Assembly: GCA_900548625.1 (NCBI GenBank)
Contig: URLO01000017.1
Span: forward strand, 1 to 35,869
Length of the DNA stretch: 35,869 nucleotides
Direction: 5' to 3'
Source: an uncultured Eubacteriales bacterium
Lineage (GTDB): Bacteria > Bacillota > Clostridia > Oscillospirales > Oscillospiraceae
Made by a program: the position numbers and the translations under genes. This document shows, in pieces, positions 1 through 7,536 of the stretch. The notes under the pieces were generated by a model. That model was not told the origin of the DNA, searched no databases, and saw only the letters and a list, made by a program, of their open reading frames with translations. Numbering within the stretch: position 1 is the first letter of the stretch; every line of letters begins with the position of its first letter.

Positions 1-147
1 TTCTATGCCGTTCCGTCTTGCGGGCTTTTGCGGGACGGGACAGCAGCAGCCGTCCGGGTAGACGCAGCCCTGTATTTTTCCTTTTCGGTACAGGCAGTAC
101 TGGCAGTCATATACGTTGTAGCCCCACGACCTCCCATACCAACGGTG
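1..147 (-). pseudogene. Partial cysteine-rich small protein, probable mobile-element remnant
   Basis: A reading frame on the minus strand stays open from about 147 to the left edge and gives a cysteine-dense peptide: a CxxC (DCQYC), then a single Cys, then three Cys in a row, in a Tyr-rich context. That spacing is not what a shadow frame would give. I see no in-frame ATG, GTG or TTG at the expected start. An ATG with a GGAGG-like context lies nearby in another frame, so the 5' end is frameshifted or missing. Small cysteine-rich proteins of this look occur on clostridial conjugative elements (recollection, not a match). The rest lies outside the window. Confidence 0.35.
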
Positions 148-159
148 ATGTTTTACAAC

Positions 160-211
160 ACAGAAAAAAGAAAAGATGGGCAGCATCCGTAAGTGATTAC
201 AGATGCTGCCC
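160..211 (-). terminator. Rho-independent terminator
   Basis: GGGCAGCATC (178-187) pairs with GATGCTGCCC (202-211), and an inner GTAA/TTAC extends the stem around a short loop. Read on the minus strand the hairpin is followed by a T-rich stretch (177-160). It lies just downstream of the gene remnant ending at 255 and probably belonged to it. Confidence 0.7.
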
Positions 212-254
212 GTTGAAATTATGCTTTTATCCCCTTTCTGACAGAATGAAGGAA

Positions 255-440
255 TCAAATTTCCTGATCCTGTTTGTGGGATGTGCGCTGCTGCGCCTGT
301 TCAGAATTCTTGCGGGCAGAGTCCACATAGAATTTGATTTTCCAAAGCTGCTGGGAATCCTCCCGGATGGATTTGAACTGGGCATAGGTTTCGGCATGCC
401 CCTGTTCCAATCTGGCATCCGTAATTTTCGGAATGAAAAA
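255..440 (-). pseudogene. C-terminal fragment of an unidentified, probably mobile-element protein
   Basis: The minus-strand frame between stop codons at 441-443 and 255-257 gives about 61 residues of charged, Gln/Glu-rich helical protein (for example RLEQGHAETYAQFKSIRED and later VDSARKNSEQAQQR). It reads like the coiled-coil C-terminus of a larger protein, such as those closing many relaxases. It has no start codon, so the N-terminal part is lost. The stretch upstream (441-540) is AT-rich and keeps a protein-like frame in a different register, which suggests a frameshift. A proper terminator follows the stop. The identity is not established. The sequence 441-627 holds nothing else I can support. 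Confidence 0.4.
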
Positions 441-627
441 TCATGGATACCCGTCGCTTTATGATCTTCATATTAAAATTTCCATCCTCGCGAATGAAAG
501 TCAGTATGAAAATACGGATATTTTTCCCATTTTTTGAGCTGCACAGCTGGGACTAAAGACTCGCTGTCCAGCCGAAACAAAACTGTTCAGAGGATCCCCG
601 ATACACGGTATCAATCTGATAAAAGTG

Positions 628-1278
628 TTATAGCAACTGCGCCAGAAGCGCGTCCGGCATTACGCCGGAGAAGCCTGGGATGGTCAGCTCTGCCGACGGG
701 AGCAGCCGGGCCGTTCCGATGCCGATGGCTTTCATTCCGCCCCGGTGGGCGGCCTCGATACCTGCGGCTGAGTCCTCGAAAACCAGGCACTGCTCAGGTG
801 GGAGTCCCAGAGCCTCCGCTCCTTTGAGGAACACCTCCGGGTTGGGCTTGCCGTTTACAATTTTACTGCCGTCGATGACGGCGTCAAAAAACGCCGTAAT
901 TTCCAGCTTTTTCAGGACAAACTCCGCATTTTTGCTGACACTGCCAAGAGCTGTCCGGTATCCCTCGGCCCGGGCAACGCGTAAGAATTCCGACACGCCC
1001 GGCAGCAGCGCCGCCGGGGTCAAAGTGCCGATCATCTCCCGGTAGCGGTCATTTTTCCGGGTGCACAGCCTCTCTTTTTCGGATTCCGAAAGGGAGCGGT
1101 TTCCCTTTTTCAGCAGAATTTCCAGGCACTGTGCCCGGCTGATGCCCAGAAAGGCCTCGTGGTCTGCCGGAGTGAAGGGAATTCCCAATTCTTCGGCAAG
1201 CTCCTGCCACGCCCGGGCGTGGAGGGGGTTCGTGTTCACCAGAACTCCGTCCAGATCGAATAACAGTCCCCGGATCAC
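628..1278 (-). CDS. pgmB: Beta-phosphoglucomutase-like HAD-superfamily enzyme
   Basis: 216 aa, the normal length for beta-phosphoglucomutase, which interconverts beta-glucose 1-phosphate and glucose 6-phosphate in the cytoplasm. HAD motif I is FDLDGVLVNT (nucleophile D8, acid/base D10). The cap carries the FLGISR segment that matches the substrate-binding loop of the beta-PGM subfamily. Motif II lies in LGSVSKNA, motif III in KPNPEVF, motif IV in VFEDSAAGI. The start is a GTG whose GTGA overlaps the stop of the ABC ATPase gene by 4 bp, so translation is probably coupled and this is the last gene of the transport operon. A phosphatase acting on another sugar phosphate cannot be excluded. The link to the transporter suggests the imported compound yields a hexose 1-phosphate. 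Confidence 0.85.
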   Translation of the reverse strand: MIRGLLFDLDGVLVNTNPLHARAWQELAEELGIPFTPADHEAFLGISRAQCLEILLKKGNRSLSESEKERLCTRKNDRYREMIGTLTPAALLPGVSEFLRVARAEGYRTALGSVSKNAEFVLKKLEITAFFDAVIDGSKIVNGKPNPEVFLKGAEALGLPPEQCLVFEDSAAGIEAAHRGGMKAIGIGTARLLPSAELTIPGFSGVMPDALLAQLL

Positions 1279-2897
1279 AGCAGCTTCAGGGTGCCGGAGG
1301 TGATGCGCCGACCGCTTGACCGGTCAAAGAGCATCACGCTGCTGCCGGTGATATCCAGCAGGTGTTTGCTTCCGATGGTAAACAGGGTGCTGCCGAAGAC
1401 CACGCCGGTGAGCAAATACTCTCCGATGCGCACCTTGACGGTGGATTCCATGCCGGTGGGCATGGCACCGTAAATCTCGGACTCCACATTTCCACTGCCG
1501 GTGATGGACAGGAACTCCGGGCGGATGCCCAGCACCAGATCCTCGTTGGTGAGCATCGGCTCCTCGTGGATGCCGTCGTCCTCGTCGTTGACTCTGGCGA
1601 TGTGGTAGCGGAAGGTCTCGTCCTTGTTGCTCTTTTCCACGTAGCCGCTCTCTCCCGCACGGGCCTTCAGAGCCTGCGCCTGGGCTTCCAGCTCCTCGTC
1701 CCGCCGGTGGAACCACTGGGGCAGCTGCAATGGCTGCTCGGGGGTGAAAACTGCCTTGTGTCCGTCCAGCAGCGTCAGCTCAATGCTGCCCTCAGGCCCC
1801 TGCCAGCCCTTGGCCTCCACAAAGTTGATGGAGGGGTTGCCCACGAAGTCTGCCGCAAAAAGATTGGCAGGGTGATTGTAAACTTCCAGCGGCGCGGCAT
1901 ACTGCTGAAGGACACCGTTGTTCATCAGGCAGATCTGCGTTGCCAGCGTCATGGCCTCCATTTGGTCGTGGGTGACGTATACGAAGGTGGAGCCGGTCTC
2001 CACATGGAGCCGCTGCAATTCATAGCGCATTTCCAGACGCAGTTTGGCATCCAGATTGGAAAGCGGCTCGTCCATGAACAGCACGCTGGGCTCGGGAGCC
2101 AGCGTCCGGGCGATGGCCACACGCTGCTGCTGACCGCCGGACAGCTCCGCGGGATAGCGGTCCATGAACATACTGATTTTGACGATGCGGGACACCCGGC
2201 GCACGGACAGGTCGATCTCTTCTTTGGTCAGCTTGCGCACAGCAGTTTCCACCTTGCCGTCCTTAAGAAGCTCAAAGTTCTCGTTGAAGGGCTGAGCCTT
2301 TCGAGCGGCCTCCACCTTTTCTTCCAGAGCCTTTACCTCGGCGGACACGTCCTTACCCTGCTCCAAATGATAGCCGAACAGCTTTTTGGCAGTGTACTGG
2401 GAGATGGTGTAGGTATCGATCAGCTTGATGATGGCCTTCTTTTCGTCCAGCTTGCCGTTTTTATCCCGGCATTCCGCAAGAGTCTTTACCACATCCTGAG
2501 GATTTTTGAGGATCTGTGCCAGACGGGCGGCGTTTTTCGCCTCAAAGCTGATCTTCGGCATTTCCTCCTTGATGTTTGACAGGCCGAAGGAAATATTCTG
2601 GTAGACGGTCATGTTGGGCCACAGGGCATAGTTCTGGAAGAGGAAGCCCACCTTCCGCTTGTTGGCGGGGATGTTGATGCCCAGCTCACTGTCGAATACC
2701 ACCGTGTCGCCGATGGTGATGCGTCCGCTAGTGGGGGTCTCCAGTCCCGCGATCATCCGCAGGGTGGTGGTCTTGCCGCAGCCGGAGGGGCCCAGCAGGG
2801 TGACAAACGCGTTATTTTCAATGACCAGATTCAGGTCGTCCACACCATAGAACTTGCCCCAGCGCTTGGTGATATGCTCTAATCTGATTTCAGGCAT
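1275..2897 (-). CDS. ABC transporter ATP-binding protein with a large helical-domain insertion (FbpC/AfuC type)
   Basis: 540 aa. It energises uptake by the adjacent permease. Walker A GPSGCGKTT is at residues 36-44, the Q-loop Gln at 88, the signature LSGGQQQR at 252-259, Walker B VLFMDEP at 272-278, then a D-loop NLD and the H-loop THD. A C-terminal OB-fold (TOBE) regulatory region fills the rest. The gap from Q-loop to signature is about 164 residues against about 50 in MalK-type proteins, so roughly 110 charged, helix-rich residues are inserted in the helical subdomain that contacts the permease. The start is supported by GGAGG just upstream, lying over the permease stop codon (gap 3 bp). 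The family covers Fe3+, phosphonate and sugar-phosphate importers. Confidence 0.9.
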   Translation of the reverse strand: MPEIRLEHITKRWGKFYGVDDLNLVIENNAFVTLLGPSGCGKTTTLRMIAGLETPTSGRITIGDTVVFDSELGINIPANKRKVGFLFQNYALWPNMTVYQNISFGLSNIKEEMPKISFEAKNAARLAQILKNPQDVVKTLAECRDKNGKLDEKKAIIKLIDTYTISQYTAKKLFGYHLEQGKDVSAEVKALEEKVEAARKAQPFNENFELLKDGKVETAVRKLTKEEIDLSVRRVSRIVKISMFMDRYPAELSGGQQQRVAIARTLAPEPSVLFMDEPLSNLDAKLRLEMRYELQRLHVETGSTFVYVTHDQMEAMTLATQICLMNNGVLQQYAAPLEVYNHPANLFAADFVGNPSINFVEAKGWQGPEGSIELTLLDGHKAVFTPEQPLQLPQWFHRRDEELEAQAQALKARAGESGYVEKSNKDETFRYHIARVNDEDDGIHEEPMLTNEDLVLGIRPEFLSITGSGNVESEIYGAMPTGMESTVKVRIGEYLLTGVVFGSTLFTIGSKHLLDITGSSVMLFDRSSGRRITSGTLKLL

Positions 2898-2900
2898 GAT

Positions 2901-4730
2901 TTAACCTCCGATTCCTTTATCCAGGCTTGCGCCGGTGACTTTGTTGACAAGGGTGTTGCACACCAGAATGGTCACGATCAGGATCAGGTTGATGCCGCTG
3001 GAGAACGCGTAGAGGCCCATCTCGTCGAAGTAGTCCAGCGTCGTCGAGAGGATGAAGCCCTGCACGCACAGCAGCATGAACAGCGACAGCTCACGCAGGC
3101 ACGTCATGAACGGCAGCAGGAAGCCGGAAATGATCGAGGATTTCTGGATGGGGATGATGATGCGGGTCATGCGCTTGATCCAGGGAATATCCTGAATGAT
3201 GGCCGCTTCTTCGATCTCGCCCGACAGCTGGAGCATGGAATTGAGGCTGCTGCGGCTGGCAAACGGGATGTATTTGACCGTGCCGACGATAATGAGCAGC
3301 GTGTAGGTATTGAACAGGTTCAGCTTTTCCGTCGAGAACAGGATGAAGAATGCGACGCCCACAGCGATGGACGGCATGAGATACGGCAGGAAAGCGACGG
3401 AGTTCACATAGTTCGCCCAGCGGCTGCGGCGGTTTTTCGAGACGGCGTAGCCGATCATCGTGCCGATGGAGCCGGCCAGCAGCGCACAGGCCACGGAGAC
3501 AAGGATCGTGCCCTTGAACGCACGCCAGATCGTCTCGTTATACAAAATGCCCTTCTGGCCGTACATGCCGTTTTCGGTGACGTTCTCCGCCGTGACCCAC
3601 CACTTGGTCGTGAGGTTCGACGCGTCGCCCGTGTACAGGAACGAATAGTCGCCCGGATTCGGCAGGAACGTCTCGAACGCGAAGGAAATGATGGGGAAGA
3701 TGCTCGTGAAGAACGTGAGAATCACAAGGATCAAGGCGATGACGACGCGGCCGGTTTTGCCGAGCGTGATCTTGGAGATCTGGCCGGACTTGCCGGTGAC
3801 AGTCGTGTAATTCTTGCGGCTTCTGAGCGAGAGCTGGTTCAGAAGCATGATCGCCACACCGAAGACCATCATGATGATGGCAAGAATGCTCGCTTCACCC
3901 GTATACTTGGAGTTCATCGAGACATACTTGGTCGACAGCGTGCTCAGGCCCAGATAATGCGGCACCGGGTAAGAGCCCATCGCGCTGCCGAAGACCAGCA
4001 GAATGGTGGACAAAATCGCGGGCTTGACCATCGGAAGCGTAATGCGGAACATGGTCTTCCACTTGGGCGTGTCGAGAATGGTCGCGGCTTCTTCAAGATT
4101 GGCGTCCATGTTGCGGAAAATGCCGCCGATGAGGATATAGGCGAACGGCGCGTAGTGCAGGCCCAGAACCATCAGGCTCGGGAACAGGCCCTTGCACCAC
4201 CACATCGGCATGTTGACGCCGAACAGGGCTGCCAGCAGGCCGTTGGACGTGCCGGTGACGGCGTTGGAGTTAAACAGGTTCTGCCACACGACGGCCAGCG
4301 TCCACTGCGGCATGATGTACGGGAAAATAAAGATGGAGCTCAGATATTTTCTCCACGCAAGGTCGGTACGTGTAATCAAAAACGCAAACAGCCCGCCGTA
4401 GAGAATGGACACCACGCACGTGCCGACAGCGAGGAGCACCGTGTTGAGAAGCGGCGTCCACAGATTCGTCTTTGCCATGCGGCTGGTGAAAAGGTCGGTG
4501 TAGTTGACGGTCGTATAGCCGGACGCCTGCCCGGTCAGATGGGCGTCAATGGTGCCGGCGTGAATTTTGAAGGTATCTTCCACGATGGCGACGATCGGCG
4601 CGACCGTGGTGAAGGTCAGGACAATGCCAAGCAGCAGCAGAATGACGTTGTGCGGCTTGGAAAAGAAGGTCTTGACCTTATTGAGCACAATCGTGGATCT
4701 GCTTGCGCGGAGGGTAGTGGGTCGGCTCAT
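2901..4730 (-). CDS. ABC transporter permease, fused double-domain (FbpB/AfuB type)
   Basis: 609 aa integral membrane protein. It consists of two homologous halves of about six membrane segments each, a duplicated permease typical of the Fe3+/phosphonate/sugar-phosphate importer family. Each half carries an EAA loop that docks on the ATPase: EEAATILDTPKWKTMFRI in the first half and EEAAIIQDIPWIKRMTRI in the second. An extracytoplasmic loop of about 60 residues opens the second half. The start ATG has GAGGAGG upstream. It lies between the binding-protein gene (separated by a strong stem-loop) and the ATPase gene (3 bp away). The substrate cannot be read from the permease itself. Confidence 0.9.
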   Translation of the reverse strand: MSRPTTLRASRSTIVLNKVKTFFSKPHNVILLLLGIVLTFTTVAPIVAIVEDTFKIHAGTIDAHLTGQASGYTTVNYTDLFTSRMAKTNLWTPLLNTVLLAVGTCVVSILYGGLFAFLITRTDLAWRKYLSSIFIFPYIMPQWTLAVVWQNLFNSNAVTGTSNGLLAALFGVNMPMWWCKGLFPSLMVLGLHYAPFAYILIGGIFRNMDANLEEAATILDTPKWKTMFRITLPMVKPAILSTILLVFGSAMGSYPVPHYLGLSTLSTKYVSMNSKYTGEASILAIIMMVFGVAIMLLNQLSLRSRKNYTTVTGKSGQISKITLGKTGRVVIALILVILTFFTSIFPIISFAFETFLPNPGDYSFLYTGDASNLTTKWWVTAENVTENGMYGQKGILYNETIWRAFKGTILVSVACALLAGSIGTMIGYAVSKNRRSRWANYVNSVAFLPYLMPSIAVGVAFFILFSTEKLNLFNTYTLLIIVGTVKYIPFASRSSLNSMLQLSGEIEEAAIIQDIPWIKRMTRIIIPIQKSSIISGFLLPFMTCLRELSLFMLLCVQGFILSTTLDYFDEMGLYAFSSGINLILIVTILVCNTLVNKVTGASLDKGIGG

Positions 4731-4787
4731 GGCTTCCTCCTCTTTTCTCAGGTTTGAAGGGCGGATGATGGGGGATGTTTTTGCAAA

Positions 4788-4817
4788 GGCGCCCCTGGAT
4801 GCGCATCCAGGGGCGCC
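4788..4817 (-). terminator. Intercistronic perfect 30-bp stem-loop between binding-protein and permease genes
   Basis: GGCGCCCCTGGATGC (4788-4802) is followed directly by its exact complement (4803-4817). It lies 21 bp after the binding-protein stop. On the minus strand it is followed by a weak T/A-rich tract. It probably ends part of the transcripts or protects the upstream message, so the binding protein is made in excess over the membrane parts. Confidence 0.75.
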
Positions 4818-4838
4818 GGTAAGGTGCTGGTTGACAGA

Positions 4839-6281
4839 TCAGCCTGCGGAGTATTTGCTCAGCATTTCGATCCAGCTGCCGACGGTGAATGCAACGTCTG
4901 CGCAGTATTCCGGATCCTCGAGCACGAGCTTGCCGTTGGTCGTCCACCATTCATAGCCGCGGTCGTTCTTTGCTGCGAATTCAACAGTGGTGCCGTCCTC
5001 GGCCATGCCGCCGATGGAGTGATGGAAGTTGGCCTCAGTCTCCTCTGCCACGGTCGGGTTGGAGGAGTAGCCGCCCATGTCCTTGCCCCAGGCAGAGAAG
5101 CCGTCGGCGGTGCAGGTCATGTAGGCGATGAAGGCGCAGGCCGTCCAGGGCAGCGGGGAGTTGTCGGTGACGAACAGGTAATGGCAGTAGCCATAGCCGC
5201 CGATACCCTGATAGCCGTCCTCATACGCGGCGACCTTGATGTTGTTGACGGAGACGGAGCTGGACTCCTCGACGGAGCGGAGCTTTGAGTAAACGAGAAG
5301 GCCGAACTGATCCTTCGCGGAAGCGTCGACAAGGGTGTTGCAGATGGGGCCGTCGTCGGTCTGGGCGTTGTAGCTTTCGACCCACAGCTTGATCCATGCC
5401 AGCGCGTAAGCGCCGTCAGCGCCGAGGCCGAGGTCGGCAGCTTCGGATTCCATCTCTGCGATAGTGGGCTGGAAGTATGCCTGCTCGTCAGCGGACAGAG
5501 CCTCAAAGGACTCCTTCAGCCACGCTGCGTAGTCGTCGCGGGTCAGCATGTACAGGAAGTTCTTGCCGACGATCTCGGAGTCGATGTCCATGAACAGGCC
5601 ATGCTCGCCCTCGGCGACGAAGTCCCAGCAGTTATCGTAGGTCTTGTCGCCCACGCAGTTGTACATAAAGACCTTGTTGAGCGTCTGCAGCGGCAGGAAG
5701 CCGGTGTAGGCGTCGGCGGTGGTGCCGTTGGCATCGGCCCAGTCCTTCGGGATGAAGGTGTCGAGGATGCCGGTCTGAACCATCTTGCTCTCGATCTGGT
5801 TGCCGTCCTGAATGAGGGTCATGGCGAACGTGCCGGTGCCCTTCAGGGAGTCAGCGGTCAGCTGATCGAAGATCTTGTTGTTCTTGGGCTGCTGCCACTC
5901 GAACTCCATGTTGTAGCTGGAATCGATGGACTGCAGATACTCAATGAACAGAGGCAGGGCGCTCTTGCCGCGGCTGGAGTTGCCGACGCCGTAGAACATC
6001 TTGCCGTTGGACTCTTCAATGGCCTTCTTCGCCAGCTCTTCAAGGGTCATGCCTTCGGCTTCCTTGATGATCTGCTGGGTCGCAGTCAGATTTTCGGGCT
6101 CGGCAGCGGGCGTTTCCTTTGCGGGAGCCTCGGCGGTTTCGTTGGTTTCAGTGGTTTCGGTCGTCTGGGTATCTTCTGCGGGAGCGGTCGTGTCAGCCGG
6201 GGTCGTCGCCGGAGCGGCAGCGCAGGCAGCCATGGACAGAACCATCACAGCAGCCAGCAGAAGCGCAAGCATCTTCTTCAT
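4839..6281 (-). CDS. ABC transporter solute-binding lipoprotein (FbpA/AfuA-like)
   Basis: 480 aa. An N-terminal signal peptide (MKKMLALLLAAVMV) ends in the lipobox LSMAAC, with the lipidated Cys at 20. A Thr/Glu/Ala/Pro linker of about 45 residues follows and then a periplasmic-binding-protein domain. It is the extracellular receptor of the importer and the first gene of the operon with the permease, ATPase and HAD enzyme. AGGAGG precedes the ATG. It is longer than typical FbpA proteins (about 330 aa), which the linker and extra internal segments explain. The ligand is not known; the operon partner pgmB points to a phosphorylated sugar rather than iron (inference). Confidence 0.85.
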   Translation of the reverse strand: MKKMLALLLAAVMVLSMAACAAAPATTPADTTAPAEDTQTTETTETNETAEAPAKETPAAEPENLTATQQIIKEAEGMTLEELAKKAIEESNGKMFYGVGNSSRGKSALPLFIEYLQSIDSSYNMEFEWQQPKNNKIFDQLTADSLKGTGTFAMTLIQDGNQIESKMVQTGILDTFIPKDWADANGTTADAYTGFLPLQTLNKVFMYNCVGDKTYDNCWDFVAEGEHGLFMDIDSEIVGKNFLYMLTRDDYAAWLKESFEALSADEQAYFQPTIAEMESEAADLGLGADGAYALAWIKLWVESYNAQTDDGPICNTLVDASAKDQFGLLVYSKLRSVEESSSVSVNNIKVAAYEDGYQGIGGYGYCHYLFVTDNSPLPWTACAFIAYMTCTADGFSAWGKDMGGYSSNPTVAEETEANFHHSIGGMAEDGTTVEFAAKNDRGYEWWTTNGKLVLEDPEYCADVAFTVGSWIEMLSKYSAG

Positions 6282-6350
6282 TCTGATATTCCTCCTGATA
6301 AAATTTGAATTCGTGCAGCAGCTAACGGGAGTTCTGCATCGTATGCTCTC

Positions 6351-6379
6351 ATTTTACGGTGTTTCTGCACAAAAGAACA
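6351..6379 (-). promoter_or_regulatory. Probable promoter of the transport operon
   Basis: On the minus strand a good -10 TAAAAT (6351-6356) lies 17 bp from a poor -35 TGTTCT (6374-6379), which suggests dependence on an activator. The direct repeats at 6389-6420 sit immediately upstream of this -35, the usual place for an AraC-family activator. Confidence 0.5.
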
Positions 6380-6388
6380 GTGGACAAA

Positions 6389-6420
6389 TCTGCGATTATT
6401 TGTGATTCTCTGCGATAATT
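6389..6420. promoter_or_regulatory. Direct repeats, candidate response-regulator operator
   Basis: TCTGCGATTATT (6389-6400) and TCTGCGATAATT (6409-6420) match at 11 of 12 positions and are spaced exactly 20 bp, two helical turns, as expected for an AraC-type dimer. Looser TCTGCA copies occur at 6333 and 6364. They lie in the intergenic region between the transport operon and the sensor operon, whose response regulator has an AraC-type DNA-binding domain. Confidence 0.55.
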
Positions 6421-6432
6421 TTAAAAATTCAA

Positions 6433-6461
6433 TGAAAACCGAGCCGGAGATGTGTTATAAT
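6433..6461 (+). promoter_or_regulatory. Probable promoter of the sensor operon
   Basis: A perfect -10 TATAAT (6456-6461) lies about 17 bp from a weak -35 (TGAAAA, 6433-6438), 52 bp upstream of the lipoprotein ATG. The weak -35 fits low basal or activated expression of the sensory genes. Confidence 0.5.
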
Positions 6462-6513
6462 CAGGGCAAAATAACAGAGAATTTTGTTCTCGCTGCTACA
6501 GGACACGGAAACT

Positions 6514-7536
6514 ATGAAACACATATGCATTCTGATATTATGTATAGCATTCGCTCTTCTGACCGGCTGCGCGCCCGCCGCACAGGATACAGCCGCCTAC
6601 GCGCCGGATGAATCGGAGCGTCTCGTTCTGTACACCTCGCACAAAAAAGAGGTCTGGTGGCCGATCGTCAAGGAATTTGAATCGCGCACCGGAATCTGGG
6701 TCGAGGTCGTACAGGGCGGCACAAACGAACTGCTTGAGCAGCTGCAAAAGGAGCAGGACGCACCACGGGCCGACGTGATGTTCGGCGGCGGCGTCGAGAG
6801 TCTCGAAGCCTGCCGGGCGTTGTTTGAGCCCTACGTCTGCCGCGGCGCGGAGCAGATTTTGCCGCAGTACCGTGCGCAGGACAGCAGCTGGACGCCGTTT
6901 TCCTCGCTTCCGGTCGTGCTGGTCTACAATCCGAAGCTGCTGTCCTCCGGACAGCTCAGCTGCTGGGCCGATCTCCTCGACCCTGCGCTGCGCGGGCAGA
7001 TCGCCTTTGCCGATCCATCCGTCTCCGGCTCGAGCTATACCGCGCTCGTGACGATGCTCTGCGCGCTGGGCGGCGACGCGGATGAGGTGCTGCAAACATT
7101 TGCGGAAAACCTGGACGGAAAGCTCCTGTCCGGTTCAGGTGCGATCATTTCCGCCGTTGCAAACGGCGAAGCGCTCGTCGGCATCACACTGGAGGAGACC
7201 GCGCGCAAGCGCATTGCTGCTGGGGACGGGATCGCCATGGTCTACCCCGCAGACGGCACAAGCTGCGTACCGGACGGCTGCGCCGCGCTGAAGGGCGCGC
7301 CGCACCCCGACAACGCAAAGCTGTTTCTCGATTTTGCCGTCAGCTACGACGTGCAGCAGCTGCTGCAGTCTGATTTTTACCGCCGCCCGGTGCGCAGCGA
7401 CGTGAGTCCTGCCAGCAAACTGCCGGAACTATCCGCCATTCGTCAGGTCGCGTATGACGTAAGCTGGGCAAGCGAGCACCGCGAAGCAATTCTGATGAGT
7501 TGGGCCTTTTATCTCGGGATGGAGGCGGAACAATGA
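6514..7536 (+). CDS. Solute-binding lipoprotein, probable sensory partner of the kinase (PgtC-like)
   Basis: 340 aa. The signal peptide and lipobox LLTGC place it on the outer face of the membrane. The mature part is an FbpA/PgtC-like type 2 binding domain (LVLYTSHKKEVWWPIVKEFE near the N-terminus, then ADVMFGGG). It is a different protein from the transporter's own receptor and has no permease beside it. Instead its stop overlaps the histidine kinase start (ATGA). In the Salmonella phosphoglycerate system PgtC, a binding-protein-like factor, works with kinase PgtB and regulator PgtA. By analogy this protein probably binds the inducer and passes the signal to the kinase. I chose the ATG at 6514 over an upstream start because it directly precedes the signal peptide. 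Confidence 0.8.
   Translation: MKHICILILCIAFALLTGCAPAAQDTAAYAPDESERLVLYTSHKKEVWWPIVKEFESRTGIWVEVVQGGTNELLEQLQKEQDAPRADVMFGGGVESLEACRALFEPYVCRGAEQILPQYRAQDSSWTPFSSLPVVLVYNPKLLSSGQLSCWADLLDPALRGQIAFADPSVSGSSYTALVTMLCALGGDADEVLQTFAENLDGKLLSGSGAIISAVANGEALVGITLEETARKRIAAGDGIAMVYPADGTSCVPDGCAALKGAPHPDNAKLFLDFAVSYDVQQLLQSDFYRRPVRSDVSPASKLPELSAIRQVAYDVSWASEHREAILMSWAFYLGMEAEQ

Noticed and set aside
18..464. 148-codon plus-strand open frame at the left edge
   Set aside because: It has no ribosome binding site and lies opposite the minus-strand remnants, which have better protein character; it also crosses a terminator hairpin.
1275..6281. Annotation as a ferric iron transporter
   Set aside because: The family fits, but the operon ends with a beta-phosphoglucomutase-like enzyme and no iron-related gene is near; I keep the substrate open with preference for a phosphorylated sugar.
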